The notes under the pieces: model-generated
The model's input: only the letters and a program-made list of their open reading frames with translations
What the model was told of the DNA's origin: nothing
Databases searched by the model: none
Shown: positions 1 to 7,690 of the stretch, piece by piece
Position numbering within the stretch: the stretch's first letter is position 1
How the letters are laid out: each line of letters opens with the position of its first letter
Assembly: GCF_000390185.1 (NCBI RefSeq)
Contig: NZ_AQHR01000114.1
Coordinates: 1 to 64,000 of the forward strand
Source: Lunatimonas lonarensis
GTDB lineage: Bacteria; Bacteroidota; Bacteroidia; Cytophagales; Cyclobacteriaceae
Direction: 5' to 3'
Length of the DNA stretch: 64,000 nucleotides
Position numbers and translations under genes: made by a program

Positions 1-284
1 GCAATATAGGCAGATTTTGATCATTTACAAAATGCCTAATTCAAAAATCAATTTCTATCCAATACAAAATCTAGCCCGTCCCAAAGGTGGAAACCCGCAC
101 TCTTACCTATTGGAATGAAATGCCGCTGACAAAATTATGGAACTAACACAAGTAGCGATTACCGCCGCATTTCCTAAACTTGCTTACCCTATATCTAATG
201 GATTCAGGCAGCAGTTATGCTGTTAATCTCCTACTACACACTTGAAAAAACCCTTTACAGTATGTGATTACCTCAACTACAAAA

Positions 285-300
285 ATATTCCACGGAATAT
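285..300. promoter_or_regulatory. Perfect inverted repeat, possible operator
   Basis: ATATTCC-ac-GGAATAT is a perfect palindrome of two 7-base arms with a 2-base centre, about 190 bases before the nrfH start. No known regulator is recognised. It could be a dimer-binding operator or a chance AT-rich repeat. Confidence 0.3.
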
Positions 301-425
301 CTTTGAAATACTGGTGTACTGATAGGTAACATAGATTCAATACCCCATGGAAATCTCTATATTTTTTGCTAAATTCGATGCTATAAAAAACTCATTATAA
401 ATTCTACCATTATCCTTTTTAAAAC

Positions 426-437
426 TGATTTTGATCA
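426..437. promoter_or_regulatory. FNR-like box upstream of nrfH
   Basis: TGATTTTGATCA fits the TGAT-N4-ATCA core of Crp/Fnr-family sites and ends 49 bases before the nrfH start codon. Related boxes precede nrdD (11837), osmC (15541) and narK (16415). The position suits an oxygen- or NO-responsive activator, but the regulator is not in this window. Confidence 0.45.
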
Positions 438-486
438 CCTTTTACCAAACAACACGATTACTTTATAATTTAATTGAGCCAACATC

Positions 487-1119
487 ATGGGTAAATCACA
501 TAAATTCAAGAAAAAATTATTCAAATATAATTTTATTCCTCCCAAAAAATGGAGGCCAGCTGCCACTGCTTTGGTTGCTGCTATTTTCGGACTTGGACTA
601 TACTTGTTCAAGCTTAGTAATGCTGTCTCTTACTTATCAGACGACCCTCAAGCTTGTGTCAACTGTCATATTATGACACCTCAATACATTACATGGACGC
701 ATAGCTCCCATAGAGAAGTTGCACATTGTAATGATTGCCATGTTCCGCATGATAACATTGCTAGCAAGTATTATTTCAAGGCTAAAGATGGACTTTATCA
801 TGCATCCATTTTCACTTTGAGAGCAGAGCCACAGGTTATTCGTGCTTTAGAACCATCCATCAATGTCATTCAAAACAACTGTATCCGCTGCCATGAAGCT
901 CAGGTCACAGATGCAAAATTGACCGGATTTGTAGAAGACCATTTTGTGCACCGCACCGACCGTATTTGTTGGGAGTGTCATCGAGAAGTCCCCCATGGAA
1001 AGGTCAAAAGTCTGTCTTCGGTAGGCCATCAAATTGAACCTATTCGGGCACATGCGCCGGCAGATATGCAAATCATACCCAAGTGGCTCCAAGAGTCAAT
1101 CAATGAAGCTAAAAAATAA
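487..1119 (+). CDS. nrfH: Cytochrome c nitrite reductase membrane subunit NrfH
   Basis: Tetrahaem quinol dehydrogenase of the NapC/NirT/NrfH family. It takes electrons from menaquinol and hands them to NrfA on the outer face of the inner membrane. The 210 residues have one N-terminal membrane helix (about 24-42) and four CXXCH sites starting at Cys57, Cys81, Cys132 and Cys161. The first reads CVNCHIM; the Met following its His corresponds to the haem 1 ligand known in Desulfovibrio NrfH. It is the first gene of a compact run and is followed 23 bases later by nrfA. The ATG at 487 is chosen because it leaves a short basic N-terminus before the helix. Length and motifs are normal for the family. 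Confidence 0.95.
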   Translation: MGKSHKFKKKLFKYNFIPPKKWRPAATALVAAIFGLGLYLFKLSNAVSYLSDDPQACVNCHIMTPQYITWTHSSHREVAHCNDCHVPHDNIASKYYFKAKDGLYHASIFTLRAEPQVIRALEPSINVIQNNCIRCHEAQVTDAKLTGFVEDHFVHRTDRICWECHREVPHGKVKSLSSVGHQIEPIRAHAPADMQIIPKWLQESINEAKK

Positions 1120-1142
1120 AGTCCCATAAAAATACCCACACT

Positions 1143-2636
1143 ATGAAGAATTGGATTCTTTTCACTTTAACAGCAGTCATAGTCTTTTTACTGGCTATGT
1201 TGGCTTATTCCATAATGGACCGAAAAACAGAGGCCAAATTTGCTTACCAACCAAAGGTTCAACTGGAAGGCATCGAACCTAGAGACTCCATTTGGGGTCT
1301 CAATTATCCAAGGCAATATCAATCCTACATGAAAACGAGGGATACTACCTTCCGAAGCATGTATAATACCAGTGGATTTATTGATGCATTAGATGACCAG
1401 CCAGAACTGGTAATTTTATGGGCAGGTTATGGATTTAGCAAAGACTACAATCAACCCCGAGGGCATGCATGGGCTATCACTGACGTACACAATACCTTAA
1501 GAATTGGCTCTCCTATGGAGCCTGGTGATGGACCGCAGCCATCCACCTGTTGGACTTGCAAAAGTACGGACGTTCCACGACTCATGAGCGAAATGGGAGT
1601 TATGGAATACTACAGTCAAAAACTTTCCGACATGGGCTCGGAAGTCATCAATCCAATCGGTTGTGCTGACTGTCACAATCCACAGACCATGAATCTGACG
1701 ATTACCAGACCTGCTTTGATAGAAGCATTTGAAGCAATGGGGAAAGACATTAATCAGGCTTCTCATCAAGAAATGCGTTCTTTAGTATGTGCACAATGCC
1801 ATGTAGAGTACTACTTTGACAAAACAAAACCTGGAAACGAAAAAGCCTCCTACTTGACTTTCCCTTGGAAAGATGGTCTGACTGTTGAAAATATGGAGTC
1901 TTATTTTGATAAGATTGATTTTACCGATTGGGTTCATCCTATCAGTAAGGCTCGCATGCTGAAAGCACAGCACCCTGATTACGAATTGTATGAAATGAGC
2001 GTACACGCAAAAAGGGGCGTTTCCTGTGCCGACTGTCACATGCCTTATAAAAACGAAGGAGGTCAAAAATTTACAGATCACCACATCGGTTCGCCTTTAG
2101 CAAATATTGAAAACTCCTGTTTTGTTTGCCACCGAGAGAAACAAGCAGATTTGATGACGGATGTGTACGATCGTCAACGAAAAATCAAGGAAGGTGCTTC
2201 CAAAGTTCAGAAAATGATTGCGATGGCTCATATTGAAGCAGGCAAAGCTTGGGAATTGGGGGCAACTGGTGAGCAAATGAAGGAAATCCTTCGAGGTATC
2301 CGACATGCGCAGTGGAGATGGGACTTTGTGGTGGCTTCTCACGGCGGAGCGTTTCATGCACCGATTGAATCCAGCCGTATTATTACTTCAGCCACTGGAA
2401 TCATCCAAGAGACGCGCATTCAACTGACGCGATTACTTGCATCTTTGGGACATAACAAACCTGTTGACATGCCTGACTTCACCAGTAAATCTGCTTTACA
2501 GGCCTACATAGGTTTAGACATTCCAGCAGAAAAAGCTGCAAAATCTAAGTTTTTGGAGGAGGTTGTACCTAATTGGATTCGTGAAGGAAAAGCAAGGGAA
2601 GCAAAAAAAGATGTAAAAACCGTTTCTTCACGCTAA
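1143..2636 (+). CDS. nrfA: Ammonia-forming cytochrome c nitrite reductase NrfA
   Basis: Periplasmic pentahaem enzyme that reduces nitrite to ammonium with six electrons, the terminal step of respiratory ammonification. The 497 residues begin with a hydrophobic segment (about 4-22) that acts as signal or anchor. The diagnostic lysine-ligated catalytic haem site CWTCK lies at 136-140, followed by four CXXCH sites starting at Cys174, Cys216, Cys295 and Cys326, so all five haems are present. It sits between nrfH and a porin gene in a tight same-strand run. Because its haem 1 uses CXXCK, it normally needs a dedicated cytochrome c synthase; the CcsBA gene two positions downstream is the obvious candidate. 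The protein looks intact and of normal length. Confidence 0.97.
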   Translation: MKNWILFTLTAVIVFLLAMLAYSIMDRKTEAKFAYQPKVQLEGIEPRDSIWGLNYPRQYQSYMKTRDTTFRSMYNTSGFIDALDDQPELVILWAGYGFSKDYNQPRGHAWAITDVHNTLRIGSPMEPGDGPQPSTCWTCKSTDVPRLMSEMGVMEYYSQKLSDMGSEVINPIGCADCHNPQTMNLTITRPALIEAFEAMGKDINQASHQEMRSLVCAQCHVEYYFDKTKPGNEKASYLTFPWKDGLTVENMESYFDKIDFTDWVHPISKARMLKAQHPDYELYEMSVHAKRGVSCADCHMPYKNEGGQKFTDHHIGSPLANIENSCFVCHREKQADLMTDVYDRQRKIKEGASKVQKMIAMAHIEAGKAWELGATGEQMKEILRGIRHAQWRWDFVVASHGGAFHAPIESSRIITSATGIIQETRIQLTRLLASLGHNKPVDMPDFTSKSALQAYIGLDIPAEKAAKSKFLEEVVPNWIREGKAREAKKDVKTVSSR

Positions 2637-2648
2637 TCAGCTACAATC

Positions 2649-3974
2649 ATGAACAAGTACATTTCGTTACTTACAGGTTTGCTGATACTAGCAGGTCTAT
2701 CAGATAGCTACGCCCAATTTAAAGTTGATGGACAAATCCTTCAACGTTCCGAATACAGAAATGGCTTTGGAGGACTTATCCGAGAAAATCAAGACCCAGC
2801 CCTATTTACTGCACATAGAGCCCGGTTACAGGCACTTTATGAAATGGATAATTTCACTTTTTACATGAGCGTGCAGGACATCCGAACATGGGGTTCTACA
2901 CCACAAGTAAAAGCAAGCGATAATTTTCTTTCTGTACATGAAGCTTGGGCACAGGTAAAAGTAGGCGAATACTGGCATATCAAGCTCGGTCGACAAGAAT
3001 TGAATTACGATAATTTCCGTTTCTTAGGTAACCTTGATTGGGCACTCCAAGCTCGTGCACACGATTTTGCACTAGCAAAGTATGAAAAGGGAAGCATGAA
3101 ATTCCACTTCGGAGGGGCTTACAATCAGGCAGCTCAATCACTTACAGATCAACCATTTTTGATTCCCAATCAATACAAAGCTGCACAAATGGCCCGCTAT
3201 GAAAATAAATGGGGAAAAGTTTCCTTTTCAGCCTTGTTTTGGAATGATGGAAGAGAATGGCAGACTTTTGATAATACAGGAACTTTAACTGATAAAGGTA
3301 TCCGATATCGCTCTACCTTGGGAGTTCCTACATTCAAATACAACTCAGGAAACTCACAAATTTCTGCTTTCTATTACCATCAATTTGGACAGGACATTGT
3401 TGGCACTTCTCTGAATGCCTACAATTTCAGTATCGCTTACAACCATGTAATCCCGGTAGATAGAGAAGCAGGTAAGTTATGGACCCTTTCTGTGGGCACA
3501 GAGCATATCAGTGGCACAAGCAATGCCGGCGACACCAAAAACCGCTCATACAACCCACTCTACGGGACCAATCACTTATTCAACGGTTACATGGATTTAT
3601 TCTTCGTTGGGGGAACTCATGAAAACTCTGTGGGGGTGGAAGATTACTTTGTCCGATCCCGCTATGCATTTGGACCAAAGTTTTTCCTTCAGGGTGACTA
3701 CCACTTGTTCTATGCCCAAAGTGATGTATTCGACTTAAGAACTTCAAGTCAAAACTTGATGAACAGCTACTTCGGATCTGAAGTGGATCTTACCCTTGGC
3801 TGGATTGTCAACGATGCCTTTTCCATTCAGGCAGGCTATAGCCAATTCTTCCACACGGATACATTTGCTTACCTCAAGAGTGTCGACAATGCAAAAAACA
3901 CACAAAACTGGGCTTATTTAATGCTCATCTTCAGACCTACGATGAAGAATAAATTTATAGGAGTACTGCTTTAA
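2649..3974 (+). CDS. Outer-membrane porin, alginate-export-like barrel
   Basis: Predicted outer-membrane beta-barrel of 441 residues with a clear signal peptide ending near SYA-QF (residues 22-24). The rest is alternating aromatic and polar strands (for example GRQELNYDNFRFLG near 118-131) as in the alginate_exp/OprE-like family, and the C-terminal part is strand-like, ending LIFRPTMKNKFIGVLL. It starts 12 bases after nrfA and ends 2 bases before ccsBA, so it is almost certainly co-transcribed with them. The alginate label only describes the fold; there is no alginate gene nearby. The setting suggests a pore for nitrite or ammonium across the outer membrane, which is inference. Confidence 0.75.
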   Translation: MNKYISLLTGLLILAGLSDSYAQFKVDGQILQRSEYRNGFGGLIRENQDPALFTAHRARLQALYEMDNFTFYMSVQDIRTWGSTPQVKASDNFLSVHEAWAQVKVGEYWHIKLGRQELNYDNFRFLGNLDWALQARAHDFALAKYEKGSMKFHFGGAYNQAAQSLTDQPFLIPNQYKAAQMARYENKWGKVSFSALFWNDGREWQTFDNTGTLTDKGIRYRSTLGVPTFKYNSGNSQISAFYYHQFGQDIVGTSLNAYNFSIAYNHVIPVDREAGKLWTLSVGTEHISGTSNAGDTKNRSYNPLYGTNHLFNGYMDLFFVGGTHENSVGVEDYFVRSRYAFGPKFFLQGDYHLFYAQSDVFDLRTSSQNLMNSYFGSEVDLTLGWIVNDAFSIQAGYSQFFHTDTFAYLKSVDNAKNTQNWAYLMLIFRPTMKNKFIGVLL

Positions 3975-3976
3975 TT

Positions 3977-6900
3977 ATGAAGATTACCAAGATTCTACTT
4001 TCCACCAAAGTTTCCCTCGTCCTGCTCCTTTCTTATGCAGTGGCAATGGGGGCGGCTACCTTTATAGAAAACGATCATGGCACTGCCGTAGCACGGGGCT
4101 TGGTGTACGATGCTTGGTGGTTTGAAATTATTCAATTATGGCTGGCAGTGAATTTTATTGCCCATATTCAACAGTACAAGTTATTTCATGCCAATCGATG
4201 GCCAATCGGACTCTTCCATATAGCCTTTGTGATTATTATATTGGGAGCTGGTGTCACTCGCTATTTCAGTCAGGAAGGCATGATGCATATTCGGGAAGGT
4301 GATGATCAGGATACCTTTTATACCACTGAAAAATACCTGCAAATCCAAGAAGTACAATCCGGAAAGTCTCTGGAAAAACAATTGCTTTTGCTTCCCAAAA
4401 ACTTTAAACCTCGGTCAGTAAATGCTAGCTTAGGCCACCAAGACATAGAAGTGGTCTTTGAACAATACATTCAAGGAGCAACTGAAACATTTGTGGACGG
4501 CTCCAACACCTATGTTGATGTAGCTGTAGCCATGGGTGCAGGGAGAGAAGATTACCTGATTGATAATGGACGGTTTATCCAAATAGGCTCATTGACACTC
4601 AGCACAAGCAATGACAAGCATCACCCGATCAGAATTTACAAAGATGGGGACTCTTGGGTCATCAGTTCGGATGTTCATCTGCAATTAATGGAAATGAGTA
4701 CTCAACAGATGGGTACTATGCATGCTGGAGAAACACAAAAACTCCAATTGCGAACACTGTATCAATGGGATGAAGGGGCTTTCTTGGTCAAAACTGTTCA
4801 AGAAAAAGCACAAGTAGTCTATGTGCCGGAAGAAGATGAGCAAATTGCCAAAAACCTAATCGATGTTATTCATTACCGGGTTTTAGATAAAAATAAAAAT
4901 GAGGTGGCCAATGCCTATGCAAAAATGGTCAGCCTAAATCCAAATTGGTCTCAATTTTCTATTGGTGATCAAAGTTATCGCATCACTTATGGTCCTAAAG
5001 CGATTACGTTGCCATTTTCCTTGTACTTAAGTAAATTTGATTTGGAACGCTATCCCGGTAGCCAAAGCCCATCAAGTTATGCCAGCGAGGTCATGGTGAT
5101 GAATGGAGATGTGGAAGAATTTCCTTATCGGATTTTTATGAACAATGTCCTGGACTATAAAGGCTATCGTTTTTATCAAGCCTCTTATGATACGGATGAG
5201 AAAGGCACGGTTTTATCCATCAACCAAGACCGTCCAGGCACTTACCTCACCTATTTAGGTTATACCCTATTGACTATAGGGATGTTCCTGACCTTGTTTG
5301 CCAGAGGAAGCAGATTTACAATTCTCAATAAAAAAGTCAATAAAAGTAACAGCACGCAACAACTTCAACAGAAACCAAGCTCCATTATACAACCAATTGC
5401 CTTTGCATCTTTGGCTGCTATCGTGCTTGTATTCTCTTGGGGGATGATTCGTCCTGATAAGAAAGGGCAAGATTTCTGGATTCCTCAATCACATGCAGCT
5501 GCCTATGGTCAGTTGATTGTACAGGATCTGGATGGGCGAATGAAGCCATTGAATACCTTAGCCCATGAAATTGTCAGGAAAATAACCGGTAAATCGTATG
5601 CCGAGTTAGCACTTGGAGACGAAACTATCCGCATGAGTCCAGAGCAATTTATTTTGGCACTCCAAATGGACCCAAGAGGATTCAGCGAATTGCCTTTTAT
5701 CAAAATCGACAAAGAAAAGTCTTTGGAAGTTTTCAAAGCTTTGGATAAAACTCCAGCCAACAAATTAAGCTTCATGGATTTTGTCGATGAACAGGGTGAG
5801 TATAAAATCCAGCATTTGGTAGAAGAAGCCAATCAGCTTAAACCATCGCAAAGAAATGAAGCGCATAATGAGCTATTGAAAACGGATGAACGCTTTAACA
5901 TTTTCTATGGATTACTGACAGGCGATTTCCTCCGCTTATTTCCTAATCGCTGGGATGCCAACAACACCTGGTTTACTGGACAGCAATTCATGCAGGGCTT
6001 CGATGATGAGGATGCTGTATTTGTGAAAAATATTACTCCGCTATACTTACAAGCTTTGCAAAAAGGAATCGATACAGGAGATTGGGAAGATGCTGATGAA
6101 ACATTGTCTTACATTTCCCTATATCAGCAAAAAGCAGGCGATGAGGTCTACCCTAGTGGTACTACTGTCCAAGCTGAATTATTATATACACAACTGAATC
6201 TAGGAACCCGTCTATTCGGGCCCTTTTGGCTGCTTGGAATTTTCATGCTAGTTCTGGCTATCTGGATGCTATTCAAAAATAGCTCTTGGTTAGTGAAAAG
6301 TTGGCAAATCGGAAGTATATTGAGTTGGATAGGCTTTGCAGTTTTCACCTTTCACCTTGGCTTAAGATGGTATATTGCTAAGCACCCACCTTGGAGCGAC
6401 GGCTTTGAAATGTTGGTTTTTGTAGCGTGGGGAGTACTCTTGTTCGGCTTACTTTTTGCCAAAAAATCCAAATTTACGGTTCCTTTGGGGCTGTTATTCT
6501 CAGGAACACTATTGTTCGTAGGTTTCCTCGATTGGCTCAATCCAGAAATCACCAATTTGATGCCTGTCTTGCATTCTTACTGGCTAAAAATCCATGTGGC
6601 CATCATCGTGAGTGGATATGCGCCTTTGGCGCTGTCTGCTATCATTGGATTGCTTTGTTTGATTTTCTTGATCTTCAAACCGCAAACCGCTGAAAAAAGC
6701 TGGTTTTCCAATATCAGGGAACTTCAAATTGTCAATGAAATGTCTATTACGATCGGATTGTTCTTACTGACCATAGGAACTTTCCTGGGAGGTGTTTGGG
6801 CCAATGAGAGCTGGGGTAGGTATTGGGCATGGGACCCAAAAGAAACTTGGGCTTTAATTTCGATTATTGTCTATGCTATTGTCTTACACATTCGATTGGT

Positions 6901-7144
6901 TCCAACCCTTAAAAGCAGCCTTTTGTATAACATTGCCAGTCTTTGGGCATTCGGAGCTATCATCATGACTTCATTTGGTGTCAATTACTACCTATCAGGA
7001 TTACACTCTTATGCCAAAGGTGACCCTGTGCCTGTGCCAATGTGGGTGTATTGGGTAGTAGTGGTATTGCTTGTAATTACAGTAGCAGCAATTTTCCGCT
7101 TCCGTCAGATGAATACAGAAGATAAAAAAGCCTTGCTCGTCTAA
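3977..7144 (+). CDS. ccsBA: Fused CcsB-CcsA cytochrome c synthase (NrfI-like)
   Basis: System II cytochrome c maturation protein that carries haem across the membrane and attaches it to CXXCH or CXXCK sites in the periplasm. At 1055 residues it joins a ResB/CcsB-type N-terminal half (helices about 8-28, 45-63 and 74-94, then a long periplasmic domain) to a CcsA C-terminal half with about eight helices. The tryptophan-rich haem-binding WWD region (WANESWGRYWAWDPKETW) lies near residue 943, with candidate haem-ligand His residues in VLHSYW and GLHSY. It is the last gene after nrfH-nrfA-porin. In Wolinella succinogenes the nrf cluster likewise encodes a CcsBA protein, NrfI, needed for the CXXCK haem of NrfA, so the same role is inferred here. 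Its stop overlaps by four bases the stop of the convergent Rrf2 gene. Confidence 0.93.
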   Translation: MKITKILLSTKVSLVLLLSYAVAMGAATFIENDHGTAVARGLVYDAWWFEIIQLWLAVNFIAHIQQYKLFHANRWPIGLFHIAFVIIILGAGVTRYFSQEGMMHIREGDDQDTFYTTEKYLQIQEVQSGKSLEKQLLLLPKNFKPRSVNASLGHQDIEVVFEQYIQGATETFVDGSNTYVDVAVAMGAGREDYLIDNGRFIQIGSLTLSTSNDKHHPIRIYKDGDSWVISSDVHLQLMEMSTQQMGTMHAGETQKLQLRTLYQWDEGAFLVKTVQEKAQVVYVPEEDEQIAKNLIDVIHYRVLDKNKNEVANAYAKMVSLNPNWSQFSIGDQSYRITYGPKAITLPFSLYLSKFDLERYPGSQSPSSYASEVMVMNGDVEEFPYRIFMNNVLDYKGYRFYQASYDTDEKGTVLSINQDRPGTYLTYLGYTLLTIGMFLTLFARGSRFTILNKKVNKSNSTQQLQQKPSSIIQPIAFASLAAIVLVFSWGMIRPDKKGQDFWIPQSHAAAYGQLIVQDLDGRMKPLNTLAHEIVRKITGKSYAELALGDETIRMSPEQFILALQMDPRGFSELPFIKIDKEKSLEVFKALDKTPANKLSFMDFVDEQGEYKIQHLVEEANQLKPSQRNEAHNELLKTDERFNIFYGLLTGDFLRLFPNRWDANNTWFTGQQFMQGFDDEDAVFVKNITPLYLQALQKGIDTGDWEDADETLSYISLYQQKAGDEVYPSGTTVQAELLYTQLNLGTRLFGPFWLLGIFMLVLAIWMLFKNSSWLVKSWQIGSILSWIGFAVFTFHLGLRWYIAKHPPWSDGFEMLVFVAWGVLLFGLLFAKKSKFTVPLGLLFSGTLLFVGFLDWLNPEITNLMPVLHSYWLKIHVAIIVSGYAPLALSAIIGLLCLIFLIFKPQTAEKSWFSNIRELQIVNEMSITIGLFLLTIGTFLGGVWANESWGRYWAWDPKETWALISIIVYAIVLHIRLVPTLKSSLLYNIASLWAFGAIIMTSFGVNYYLSGLHSYAKGDPVPVPMWVYWVVVVLLVITVAAIFRFRQMNTEDKKALLV

Positions 7145-7578
7145 ACCAGGTGAGCAAGGACCGTTTCTCCATTTTCTACTTCCAAGGCTATTTCCTTCAT
7201 TGTTTTCTTTGTCAACATTTGAATGACATGGCCTCGGATTTTTTTAATATCATTGTGAAGGGGACAGGGATTAGTTTCTGAGCACTCAGTTAGACCAAGA
7301 CTACAACCACTAAACAAGCCATCTCCATCAATTGCCGACACCAAGTCCTTCAACGTAAATTTCTCGTGCTCTTGCGATACATAAAAGCCACCTGTAGGCC
7401 CTTTTTGAGAACCGATAATTTTCTTTCTCACCAAATCTTGTAAGATTTTAGCGGTGAAAGGCTCTGGGGCTTGCACAAATTCAGCAGCTTCTTTAGCTCC
7501 TACTTTAGCTCCATTTAGACTTTGCTTCCATACGTATATGACTGCCTTGATCCCGTATTGACAAGCTTTAGAAAACAT
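7141..7578 (-). CDS. Rrf2-family Fe-S transcriptional regulator, copy A
   Basis: Rrf2/IscR/NsrR-type repressor of 145 residues: an N-terminal winged helix (FTAKILQDLVRKK at 41-53, then the KGPTGGF wing at 59-65) and a cysteine trio Cys92, Cys99 and Cys105 that likely binds an iron-sulfur cluster sensing NO or redox state. Two further Rrf2 proteins in this window (35327 and 43511) have cysteines at exactly the same residue numbers. The ATG at 7578 gives the family-typical start MFSKAC. The 14-base operator-like motif at 7607-7620 lies 28 bases upstream, pointing to autoregulation. It converges with ccsBA, overlapping by four bases at the stops. Confidence 0.9.
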   Translation of the reverse strand: MFSKACQYGIKAVIYVWKQSLNGAKVGAKEAAEFVQAPEPFTAKILQDLVRKKIIGSQKGPTGGFYVSQEHEKFTLKDLVSAIDGDGLFSGCSLGLTECSETNPCPLHNDIKKIRGHVIQMLTKKTMKEIALEVENGETVLAHLV

Positions 7579-7606
7579 AATTCATTGTGTTTGAAACCAA
7601 AAATAC

Positions 7607-7620
7607 GGATAAATTTGTCC
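7607..7620 (-). promoter_or_regulatory. Rrf2-type operator before Rrf2 copy A
   Basis: GGATAAATTTGTCC on this strand is the exact reverse complement of GGACAAATTTATCC found at 11781-11794. It lies 28 bases upstream of the Rrf2 copy A start codon, the place for an autoregulatory operator. Confidence 0.65.
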
Positions 7621-7627
7621 GATTTTC

Positions 7628-7665
7628 AAAAAAACAGCAGCTATTTTCCAGAGAGAATAGCTGCT
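7628..7665 (-). terminator. Rho-independent terminator of the OprC-like gene
   Basis: Perfect 10-base stem AGCAGCTATT / AATAGCTGCT (7636-7645 with 7656-7665) and a 10-base loop. On the minus strand it is followed by seven T (7634-7628). It lies 26 bases beyond the stop of the OprC-like receptor gene. Confidence 0.8.
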
Positions 7666-7690
7666 TTTGGAATTCAGGATTAGCTAATCA

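Larger units (their letters stand above)
1..486. promoter_or_regulatory. Non-coding region upstream of nrfH
   Basis: No convincing coding frame is present in these 486 bases. They hold a perfect 7+2+7 inverted repeat at 285-300, a TGAT-N4-ATCA box at 426-437, and an 11-base direct repeat GATTTTGATCA at 13-23 and 427-437, so the first copy is a near-match to the same box. The stretch is AT-rich, as expected for a promoter region in Bacteroidota. Because nrfH is the first gene of its run, its promoter should lie here. Confidence 0.6.
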
